Assembly: GCA_016934895.1 (NCBI GenBank)
Contig: JAFGRZ010000325.1
Coordinates: 1-10,821 of the forward strand
Direction: 5' to 3'
Source: Candidatus Aminicenantota bacterium
GTDB taxonomy: Bacteria > Acidobacteriota > Aminicenantia > Aminicenantales > UBA8522
Length of the DNA stretch: 10,821 nucleotides
The position numbers and the translations under genes were made by a program. The notes beneath the pieces were generated by a model that saw only the letters and a program-made list of their open reading frames with translations, was not told the origin of the DNA and made no database searches. Every line of letters starts with the position of its first letter. Within the stretch, counting starts at the first letter, position 1. Of the stretch, positions 1 through 6,295 are shown in pieces.

Positions 1-1103
1 ATGATCGAGATCGGGATGGAGGCGGCGATGACCAGGGTGCTCCGGACGTTGGCCAGGAAAAACAGGAGGATAAAGATAGCCAGCAATCCTCCGTACATGG
101 CCGATGAGGCCACGTTGGTGATGGCGTTCCGGATGAACTTGGCGCTGTCCCGCACGGGGATGAATTGGATCTGGGGATAGTCCACGCTCAGTCTCTCGAT
201 CTCCTTCAGCACGCCTTCGACGATCTGAACCGTATTCTTTCCCGATTGTTTATAAACCGCGAGCCGGATCCCGGGCGTGTCGTTCACCCGGGCCACCCGG
301 GTCACCCGGCGAAAGGTGTCCTCGACGCTGGCGATGTCCCGCAGCCGGATCGCCGCGCCTTCACGCAGGGCGACGATCGTCTCTTTGATCTCGTCGATCG
401 AAGTGTAGACTCCCGGGATGCGGACCACGATCTCGTAGTTTCCCTTTTCGATCGTCCCGGCCGGGACGTCGATATTCTCCTGCCTGATCTTGCTGATGAT
501 CGTGTCGAGGGGGAGGCCGAGGGCCTTGACCTTGTCCGGGAACAGATTGACCTGGATTTCCCTTTCCAGGCCGCCCCAGACGTCGATCGAGGCCACGCCG
601 GGAACGCGCTCGATCCGGTAGGAAATCTGCTGATCGATGATTTTTCTCAGCTGGATCGGGTCGAGCTCGCTCAGGGCGCCCAACATGAGCACCGGAAACT
701 GGGCCGGGTCGAACTTGCGTAGGGTGGGCCGGTCGATGTCTTCGGGAAGCCGGCCGATGATCCGGTCGAGTCTTTCCCGGACATCGTCGGCTGCCGCCTC
801 CAGGTCTGTTCCCCAGTCAAACATGATCCGAACCGTGCTCGTCCCCTGGGAGGATGTTGAGAAGATCTCCTCTACTCCCGGGACTGAGCTCATGGCTTCT
901 TCTATTGGCCGGGCGATCATCTGTTCCATCTCCTCGGGAGCGGTGTTGGGATAGGAGGCGGAAACGGCCAACGTCGGGAAGGTGATGTCCGGCATGAGGT
1001 CGATGGGCAGACGGGCCAGGGCGATAAAGCCCAGGACGAGCACCACAAGGATCAACATGATCGTGAAGATCGGCCGGTGGATGGAGAATTCAGAGAGGCT
1101 CAC
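1..1103 (-). CDS. RND efflux transporter permease subunit, N-terminal part (runs off left edge)
   Basis: Inner-membrane proton-driven pump of the AcrB/HAE type, which would export substrates through the adaptor and outer-membrane channel encoded just upstream. About 367 codons are present, roughly the first third of a family usually over 1000 residues long. The N-terminus has the RND signature: a short amphipathic start, first membrane helix at about residues 11-30, then the LPIDLMPDI-type motif and a periplasmic porter region with PNTAPEEME and IERVPGVASIDVWGG. The last visible residues (about 340-367) are the second membrane helix, ending in the typical SIPISII. The start is GTG at 1103, chosen because AAGGAG lies 6 bases before it and because MSLSEFSIHRPIF aligns with the family start. 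It lies 27 bases after the adaptor gene, so probably the third gene of the operon. Substrate cannot be told; a multidrug/HAE-type pump is more likely than a heavy-metal one. Confidence 0.93.
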   Translation of the reverse strand, partial: MSLSEFSIHRPIFTIMLILVVLVLGFIALARLPIDLMPDITFPTLAVSASYPNTAPEEMEQMIARPIEEAMSSVPGVEEIFSTSSQGTSTVRIMFDWGTDLEAAADDVRERLDRIIGRLPEDIDRPTLRKFDPAQFPVLMLGALSELDPIQLRKIIDQQISYRIERVPGVASIDVWGGLEREIQVNLFPDKVKALGLPLDTIISKIRQENIDVPAGTIEKGNYEIVVRIPGVYTSIDEIKETIVALREGAAIRLRDIASVEDTFRRVTRVARVNDTPGIRLAVYKQSGKNTVQIVEGVLKEIERLSVDYPQIQFIPVRDSAKFIRNAITNVASSAMYGGLLAIFILLFFLANVRSTLVIAASIPISI

Positions 1104-1109
1104 GGTTTG

Positions 1110-1115
1110 CTCCTT
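1110..1115 (-). promoter_or_regulatory. Shine-Dalgarno AAGGAG deciding the GTG start of the RND permease
   Basis: On the minus strand AAGGAG stands 6 bases before the GTG at 1103-1101. No in-frame ATG fits the conserved RND N-terminus, so this site fixes the non-ATG start. Confidence 0.75.
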
Positions 1116-1130
1116 CTTTCGTTCTTTCCC

Positions 1131-2351
1131 TTATCTCGGCTGTCGGCCGGAAGCCGGCCCGGACATTCTCTCGGGCAGGATGATGTTCATCCCGTCCTGA
1201 AGAAGATGCTGTCCCAGGACGACGGCATATCCGGAGAGGTCGGCGGGCTCGATCACTTCGGCGTTTTCCCCCTCGACGATCCCCACCTTGACCGGCTTGA
1301 AATGCGCTTTCTTATTTTCGGTGTCGGCGATGAAGACTCCCGACCGGTTCTCCCTCTGCACAAGGGAGCTGTACGGCACGAGTTTCGCATTGTCGCGGCG
1401 GGCGAATTCGATCGCGGCGTTGACAAACATGCCGGGCTTGAGCGTCCCGTCTTCATTGCTGATGTCGATCTCCACCCGGGCTTGGCGCGACGCTTCCTGG
1501 AGGAGAGGCGCCACCCGGGTCACCTTTCCCTGAAAAGTCCGGTCCGGGAAAGCGGTGCTCGATACGGCGACGTCCTGTCCGGAGCGGATACGGAAATAGT
1601 CCTTCTCTGTGGCGTAGATCACGGCGGTGATCGGCTGCAGCTCGATCACGGAGATGATCTGGCTGTTGACAGAAAGCAAAGCCCCTTCGAACACGAACCT
1701 TTCCCCGACATGGCGGACGTCGCTTCCTTTATCCCAGGCGGCTTTGATCCGGGTATAGGAAAGCCGGACCCGGGCCGCTTGCAGGGCGGATTCCCGGTTG
1801 GACACCACCGCGGCCGCCACCTTGAATCGCGCCTCCTGGGCGTTGAACTGGGCTCTGGCCGCATCCATCTGCGAATCGGACATGATTCTCTTCGTGTGCA
1901 GGCTCTCGGCCCTTTCCAGATCCCTCCGGGCCAATTCCACGCCGGTGCGCGTCTCTTCAAGCGTGGCTCGGGCCACGCTGAGGTCGGCCTCGGCCTGGAT
2001 GACCTGCTGTTGGTATTCTTCATCCTCGATCTGGGCAACGAGTTGACCGTTCGTCAGGCGGTCTCCGATGTCCACGTAGAGTTTCTCGAGCTTGCCGGAG
2101 ACTTTGGGAGCCACGATGAACTGCGATTTGGGAACAAGGGTTCCCGAAAAAAGCCCGAGGTCCCTGATGGGCCCCTCGACGACGGGAGCGACTTCAACGG
2201 CGACGGTCCCCATCCGCTGCCCGGGTCCCTGGGCCCCGTCGGGAAGATTTTTCCCCACCAGCCACGCGATGATGAGGAGAATCACCAGGCCGGCCCCGAG
2301 GAGAAGTTTTTTTCGTGAGCTGAGATTCTTGAGGTTCTTGATCATTTTCAT
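1131..2351 (-). CDS. RND efflux periplasmic adaptor (membrane fusion protein)
   Basis: Periplasmic adaptor of the HlyD/AcrA type, bridging the RND permease and the TolC-like channel. Reading from the ATG at 2351 gives 406 residues, normal for the family. Order: positively charged N-terminus; membrane helix at about residues 15-33; first half of the lipoyl-like domain (about 75-110, with VAPKVSGKLEKLYVDIGD); an alpha-helical coiled-coil hairpin (about 110-198, rich in Ala, Glu, Arg); second lipoyl half (about 199-232, with TRIKAAWD and VGERFVFEGALL); beta-barrel and membrane-proximal domains to the C-terminus (KPGMFVNA, LVPYSSLV). There is no lipobox cysteine, so it is probably held by an uncleaved N-terminal helix rather than a lipid. 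The ATG overlaps the stop of the upstream channel gene (TGATG), implying translational coupling; a GTG one codon upstream at 2354 is an alternative start. The usual AP-F-DG turn of the second lipoyl half is altered to AAWDKG. Confidence 0.93.
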   Translation of the reverse strand: MKMIKNLKNLSSRKKLLLGAGLVILLIIAWLVGKNLPDGAQGPGQRMGTVAVEVAPVVEGPIRDLGLFSGTLVPKSQFIVAPKVSGKLEKLYVDIGDRLTNGQLVAQIEDEEYQQQVIQAEADLSVARATLEETRTGVELARRDLERAESLHTKRIMSDSQMDAARAQFNAQEARFKVAAAVVSNRESALQAARVRLSYTRIKAAWDKGSDVRHVGERFVFEGALLSVNSQIISVIELQPITAVIYATEKDYFRIRSGQDVAVSSTAFPDRTFQGKVTRVAPLLQEASRQARVEIDISNEDGTLKPGMFVNAAIEFARRDNAKLVPYSSLVQRENRSGVFIADTENKKAHFKPVKVGIVEGENAEVIEPADLSGYAVVLGQHLLQDGMNIILPERMSGPASGRQPR

Positions 2352-3982
2352 CACCAGCTTTCCAGAACGACATTCACGTTCTGCCGCTCGCGGCCGACAC
2401 CCATGACCCTGTCCAGCTCGGCCAGCGATATCTTGTAATCGATCAGTGCTTTGAGCTCCAGCGTTTGGGCGTTGGCCCGGTCCCTCTGGTACTGGAGGAC
2501 AAGATAATTGGTGCTCATCCCCACCTGGAGCTTTTCGAGCTCGGCCTCGAGCTTCTGCTGGGCCAGTTCCCGGGCGGCCTTGTAGGCTTGGGTTCTCAGG
2601 TAGTTGGTCTCGACCGCCCGGACGGCGTTGCCGAGCTCGAGCGTTAGTTGCTGCTCTTGGTTCTTGATGAGGAGCTTGGCCCGCTCGAGGCTGGTCTTGG
2701 CCTGGGCATGGTAGGCCCTGGACAGGACATTGCTCACCGGCAGGCTCACCGTCACTCCGATAGACGAGTTGGCATAGGTGAAACGGAAGGCATCCTTGAG
2801 GGCGGTGGACTGTTTCCCCGGGACGGTTCCGACCACGATCCCGGAAAGAGCGTTGCCGTCCTGGTAGAGGATCTGGTCGCCGGAAAGTCCCGGGCTCCAG
2901 TAGGACAGCTGAAGCCGGACATCAGGCAGGAGCTGGTTCTTCGCATAGCTTAGGTCGAACTCCCGGTTCTTGAGGCCGATCCGCAGCGCCTGGAGGTCGG
3001 GTCTCTTCCGAATGGCGGTCTCAAGCGCCTGATCGAAATCCACATCCGCCCTGTCCACGGTGGGAGTGTCGGTCGGCGTAATTCTCACGGATTTGAGATC
3101 GTCCATCTCGGCCGAAAGGTTGATGATTGTCTTGAGCAGCTCTTCGTTATTCTTAACCTGGGCCTCCGCCTCGAGGATTTCAGCCTGGCGCAGCTTGACC
3201 TCGGCTTCGGCGGTCAGCAGTTCTATGGGAGGGAGCATTCCCGCTTCCACCTGAATCCTGTTGTTTTCCAGGAGCTCCTCAGCAAGTTTCAGTGACTGGC
3301 GGACGACGTTAAGATTTTCCCGGCTGTAGACGAGGATCCAGTAGCCGCTTTCGACACGATAGATGGTGTTCTCGAGAACTTGGTTAAGATTCTCCTCGGA
3401 CACGTCCCGGTTGAAGCCGGCGACGATGATCTCCCGCCGGCTCATCCTGAAGCCGAAATCCTTGAGCAGGGGTTGGCTGAAACTGAACCGCAGGGTGCTC
3501 CCGTAACGCGGGTTGATGGTCTGGAAACGGCGGTTGGAGTCGCTCAGATAATTGTACAGGCTCACGGAGAGCGAGCCGCCGCCCGGCAGGACCTGGGAAA
3601 GCTGGGTCGTGTTGTCGTTTTGGCGGGTGGACACGACATCCGAGGCGTCGAGGAAGGAATAGGAGGCAGTTTCCGTGCTCTGCTTGTTATAGCTGAAGGA
3701 AACCGTCGGGTAGAACTTCTCCCTGGCCACGGTGACCGCTTCGTCCATCATCCTCGGGGTCAGCATTTCGGCCGCCAGGCCGAGGTTGTTCTTCAGCGTT
3801 TTGACGATGCATTCATCAAGAGAGAGCTCGAGGTTTTTTTCGTTCCCGGACGCCTGCCCAAGGGAGGCCTGGGCCGCCGGGACGGCTAAGGCTCCGGCCC
3901 CGAACACAATAACCAGGGCGCAAAGCCCGAGAATTCCCCGGGCAAGGAGCCCTGGGAAATGGGATTTGGGGGGACTATTCAT
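2351..3982 (-). CDS. TolC-like outer-membrane efflux channel protein
   Basis: Outer-membrane factor (two OEP repeats, TolC family) forming the exit duct of the tripartite pump; 543 residues from the chosen start, within the usual range for the family. A Sec signal peptide is clear: basic n-region to about residue 16, hydrophobic stretch at 17-34 and PAAQA before a likely cleavage after residue 39. The mature part has two similar halves, each with long alpha-helical heptad-rich segments (LAEELLENNRIQVEAGMLP in the first, LEAELEKLQVGMSTNYLVL in the second) and beta-strand pairs with extracellular loops rich in Ser, Asp and Asn. The ATG at 3982 has GGAG 7 bases before it. The ATG at 3988 is too close to that site. 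The frame stays open upstream, and an ATG at 4174 has an even better ribosome site (see finding). First gene of the efflux operon; the stop overlaps the adaptor start. Confidence 0.92.
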   Translation of the reverse strand: MNSPPKSHFPGLLARGILGLCALVIVFGAGALAVPAAQASLGQASGNEKNLELSLDECIVKTLKNNLGLAAEMLTPRMMDEAVTVAREKFYPTVSFSYNKQSTETASYSFLDASDVVSTRQNDNTTQLSQVLPGGGSLSVSLYNYLSDSNRRFQTINPRYGSTLRFSFSQPLLKDFGFRMSRREIIVAGFNRDVSEENLNQVLENTIYRVESGYWILVYSRENLNVVRQSLKLAEELLENNRIQVEAGMLPPIELLTAEAEVKLRQAEILEAEAQVKNNEELLKTIINLSAEMDDLKSVRITPTDTPTVDRADVDFDQALETAIRKRPDLQALRIGLKNREFDLSYAKNQLLPDVRLQLSYWSPGLSGDQILYQDGNALSGIVVGTVPGKQSTALKDAFRFTYANSSIGVTVSLPVSNVLSRAYHAQAKTSLERAKLLIKNQEQQLTLELGNAVRAVETNYLRTQAYKAARELAQQKLEAELEKLQVGMSTNYLVLQYQRDRANAQTLELKALIDYKISLAELDRVMGVGRERQNVNVVLESW

Positions 3983-4019
3983 GGACATTCTCCGCCTGTT
4001 TTCATTCGTCTTCCTTGAT

Positions 4020-4034
4020 GGTCGGTGACTGACC
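4020..4034. promoter_or_regulatory. Near-perfect 15-base palindrome GGTCGGT-G-ACTGACC upstream of the TolC-like gene
   Basis: The two 7-base arms are complementary except for one G/T pair, around a central G. It lies 37 bases before the chosen ATG of the TolC-like gene, so in DNA it could be a repressor operator and in RNA a short leader hairpin. No regulator is known for it; its significance is inferred from symmetry and place only. Confidence 0.35.
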
Positions 4035-4171
4035 TTGCTCTTTTTCAGTCTCTCCTCCAGGGGACCCGGCTTCTCATCCCCAGCCTTCTCTTGGGGCGAT
4101 CCAACGGGCTCCGCAAGAATATCTATACTACCACATCTATCATTTAGACTGATGTCGGCCCATTTTCTTCC

Positions 4172-4191
4172 CATTTTTTTCCTCCGCCTCC
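4172..4191 (-). promoter_or_regulatory. Strong ribosome-binding site and alternative upstream start for the TolC-like frame
   Basis: On the minus strand GGAGG (4185-4181) is followed by six A and an ATG at 4174; a second GGAGG lies at 4191-4187. This ATG is in frame with the TolC-like gene and would add 64 residues before the signal peptide. The match and spacing are better than at the preferred start (3982), but a long polar extension before a Sec signal is unusual and its first codons look non-coding. It may instead be a leader-translation or standby site. Confidence 0.4.
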
Positions 4192-4231
4192 GGCCGAACT
4201 CTTCGATCGGACCATCGAGGATCGGGAGTTT

Positions 4232-4243
4232 TATGATATCATA
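4232..4243. promoter_or_regulatory. Perfect 12-base palindrome TATGATATCATA
   Basis: Self-complementary in full. It lies 85 bases before glgB and overlaps the -10-like TATGAT of the candidate efflux promoter on the minus strand, so it could be an operator. AT-rich palindromes of this length can arise by chance in an AT-rich spacer. Confidence 0.35.
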
Positions 4244-4268
4244 TGGTTCCCGGCCGCCCGGTAGACAA
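4238..4268 (-). promoter_or_regulatory. Candidate sigma70-type promoter towards the efflux operon
   Basis: Minus strand: TTGTCT (4268-4263) and TATGAT (4243-4238, five of six consensus bases) separated by 19 bases, longer than the preferred 17. Transcription would begin near 4230, upstream of the strong ribosome site at 4185. The -35 hexamer overlaps that of the candidate glgB promoter on the other strand. Weak evidence because of the spacing. Confidence 0.25.
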
Positions 4269-4289
4269 AGAATGTAAAGAATGTATTTT
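4262..4289 (+). promoter_or_regulatory. Candidate sigma70-type promoter for the glgB operon
   Basis: TAGACA (five of six bases of the -35 consensus) and TATTTT (four of six of the -10) with a 16-base spacer. It would start transcription near 4296, leaving a leader of about 30 bases before the glgB ATG at 4328. The spacer is almost entirely made of a tandem repeat (next entry). Confidence 0.4.
4267..4285 (+). repeat. Tandem 9-base direct repeat (AAAGAATGT twice) in the candidate glgB promoter
   Basis: Two perfect head-to-tail copies of AAAGAATGT at 4267-4275 and 4276-4284, with a following A that extends the period. It fills the spacer of the candidate promoter. Direct repeats near a promoter can be activator sites, but 9-base spacing is shorter than one helical turn, so it may equally be slippage. 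Confidence 0.55.
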
Positions 4290-4327
4290 CCCGCCTCTGA
4301 AAAAGGGCGAGGCTGAAGAATCATAGA

Positions 4328-6292
4328 ATGACGGATAGGGTAAAAAAACAGACCGGGTCAAACGAGAAGACCCCGGGAGGAGTGATTCACGGCCCGACCC
4401 GGCTCACGGAACAGGATATCTATCTCTTCAGGGAAGGGAACCAGTTTCGTCTCTACGATAAGCTGGGCTCCCGACCGATGTCCGTGGGGGACCAGGAAGG
4501 CTATCATTTCGCCGTCTGGGCGCCGAACGCCAAAGAGGTGTCCGTGGTGGGGGGCTTCAACGGCTGGGACAAGAAAGCCCATCCCCTGGCGGTGAGATGG
4601 GATGGTTCGGGAATCTGGGAGGGGTTCATCCCGGGACTGCGAAAAGGGGAATTGTACAAGTACCATATCGTCTCCCGTTATCGGGATTATGAAGTGGATA
4701 AGGGGGATCCCTTTTCCTATTACTGGGAGCTTTCTCCCCGGACGGCTTCCGTGGCTTGGGACCTGGACTACCGCTGGGGCGATGAGGAATGGCAGAGACG
4801 CCGCGCCCGGCACAATGCGCCCGACGCCCCGATGTCTGTGTACGAGGTTCACCTGGGCTCATGGCGAAGGGCCCCCAAAGAGAACAAGCGGTTCTTGAGC
4901 TACCGCGAACTGGCCCCCTATCTTGTGGATTATGTGAAAGACATGGGTTTCACTCATGTGGAGTTTTTGCCGGTCATGGAGCATCCTTTCTACGGATCCT
5001 GGGGATACCAGGTCGTGGGATACTATGCTCCCACCAGCCGGTATGGTCCGCCGCAGGATTTCATGTTCCTCGTTGACCAGCTCCATCAGAACGGAATCGG
5101 GGTGATGCTGGACTGGGTCCCGTCCCATTTTCCCTCCGACGAACACGGCCTGGCCCATTTCGACGGAACCCATCTCTATGAACACCAGGATCCCAGAAAA
5201 GGCTTTCATCCCGAATGGAAAAGCAGCCTCTTCAATTACGGGCGGAACGAGGTCAGGAACTTTCTGATCAGCAACGCGCTCTTCTGGCTGGACAAGTATC
5301 ATGCCGACGCCCTCCGGGTGGACGCGGTCGCTTCGATGCTCTACCTGGATTACGCGCGGCAGGAAGGGGAATGGATCCCCAATCCGTTCGGCGGCCGGGA
5401 AAACCTCGAGGCCATCGCCTTCCTGAAGAGATTCAACGCAGTAGCCTACGGAACCTTCCCCGACATTCAGACCATCGCGGAAGAATCGACCGCCTGGCCG
5501 ATGGTGACCCGGCCGGTGTACGTGGGGGGACTGGGTTTCGGGAAGAAATGGAACATGGGATGGATGCATGACACTCTGGAATATTTTTCAAAAGACCCCT
5601 TGTTCCGCAAATATCATCACAACCAGCTGACCTTCAGTCTCTGGTACGCTTTTACGGAAAATTTCATTCTCCCGCTCTCTCATGATGAAGTGGTCTATGG
5701 AAAGGGATCTCTTCTCCACAAGATGCCCGGCGATGACTGGCAAAAGTTCGCCAATTTGCGCCTTCTCCTGGGATTCATGTACACGCACCCGGGCAAAAAG
5801 ATCCTGTTCATGGGGGGAGAATTCGGGCAAAGGCGGGAATGGGTCCATGAGGACAGCCTGGACTGGCACCTCCTCCAGTTCGAACCTCACCATGGAGTCC
5901 AACGCTGGGTCAAAGATCTGAACCGCCTGCACCGGGAAGAGCCCGGGCTGCATGAATTGGATTCTCACCCGGAAGGATTTGCCTGGATCGATTTCAGCGA
6001 CTGGGAGAACAGCATCATCAGTTTCCTCCGAAAGGGCCGGTCTCCCGAAGATACCGTCCTCGTCGTCTGCAATTTCACTCCCGTGCCCCGACCGGACTAC
6101 CGGATCGGGGTTCCGGCCGCGGGATTCTGGCGCGAAATGCTGAACAGCGACGCCAAAGAATACGGGGGAGGCGGCCAAGGGAACATGGGCGGCGCGACGG
6201 CAACGTCCATCCCCTTCCACGGTCAGGATCATTCTCTGTGCTTGAACATACCGCCTCTGGGAATGCTCGTCCTGAAAAGACGGTGGGATTGA
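4328..6292 (+). CDS. glgB: 1,4-alpha-glucan branching enzyme (GH13 type)
   Basis: Cytoplasmic glycogen branching enzyme: cuts an alpha-1,4 glucan chain and rejoins it through an alpha-1,6 bond. 654 residues. Order: polar N-terminus (about 1-25); a helix and single CBM48/N-terminal beta domain (about 26-135, with FAVWAPNAKEVSVVGGFNGW); GH13 barrel (about 165-540); C-terminal beta domain (about 545-654, with EYGGGGQGN). Active-site motifs are intact: DALRVDAVASM with nucleophile D332, IAEEST with acid/base E385, and LSHDEVVYGKG with D453; spacing agrees with Escherichia coli GlgB (D405, E458, D526). The protein is shorter than the 728-residue E. coli enzyme because the extra first N-terminal domain is absent, as in the short-form branching enzymes. 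The ATG at 4328 has only a weak GAAG ribosome site. First gene of the operon; stops 3 bases before the GH57 gene. Confidence 0.97.
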   Translation: MTDRVKKQTGSNEKTPGGVIHGPTRLTEQDIYLFREGNQFRLYDKLGSRPMSVGDQEGYHFAVWAPNAKEVSVVGGFNGWDKKAHPLAVRWDGSGIWEGFIPGLRKGELYKYHIVSRYRDYEVDKGDPFSYYWELSPRTASVAWDLDYRWGDEEWQRRRARHNAPDAPMSVYEVHLGSWRRAPKENKRFLSYRELAPYLVDYVKDMGFTHVEFLPVMEHPFYGSWGYQVVGYYAPTSRYGPPQDFMFLVDQLHQNGIGVMLDWVPSHFPSDEHGLAHFDGTHLYEHQDPRKGFHPEWKSSLFNYGRNEVRNFLISNALFWLDKYHADALRVDAVASMLYLDYARQEGEWIPNPFGGRENLEAIAFLKRFNAVAYGTFPDIQTIAEESTAWPMVTRPVYVGGLGFGKKWNMGWMHDTLEYFSKDPLFRKYHHNQLTFSLWYAFTENFILPLSHDEVVYGKGSLLHKMPGDDWQKFANLRLLLGFMYTHPGKKILFMGGEFGQRREWVHEDSLDWHLLQFEPHHGVQRWVKDLNRLHREEPGLHELDSHPEGFAWIDFSDWENSIISFLRKGRSPEDTVLVVCNFTPVPRPDYRIGVPAAGFWREMLNSDAKEYGGGGQGNMGGATATSIPFHGQDHSLCLNIPPLGMLVLKRRWD

Positions 6293-6295
6293 ACA

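Larger units (their letters stand above)
3983..4327. promoter_or_regulatory. Divergent control region between the efflux and alpha-glucan operons
   Basis: 345 bases between two divergent start codons, visibly richer in A and T than the flanking genes, especially 4120-4300. It holds a candidate promoter towards glgB, a weaker one towards the efflux operon, a tandem 9-base repeat and two palindromes, each listed separately. A possible 6-pair hairpin (CCCCAG / TTGGGG, 7-base loop) lies at about 4079-4097 without a T-tract. The frame of the TolC-like gene remains open across the whole stretch to 4324, but with AGA, ATA, CTA and TGT codons that are uncommon in the neighbouring genes, so most of it is probably untranslated. 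No regulator gene is present. Confidence 0.7.

Noticed and set aside
1077..2318. A 413-codon open frame on the plus strand opposite the adaptor gene
   Set aside because: Antisense shadow: the minus-strand product is a complete adaptor with all expected domains, and the plus-strand product is rich in Gly, Asp, His and Pro without known motifs.
3983..4324. Taking the TolC-like protein as 657 residues from the first in-frame ATG at 4324
   Set aside because: The first 50 codons precede the strong ribosome site, contain the palindrome and promoter-like sequences, and have atypical codons. The signal peptide begins at about 3982.
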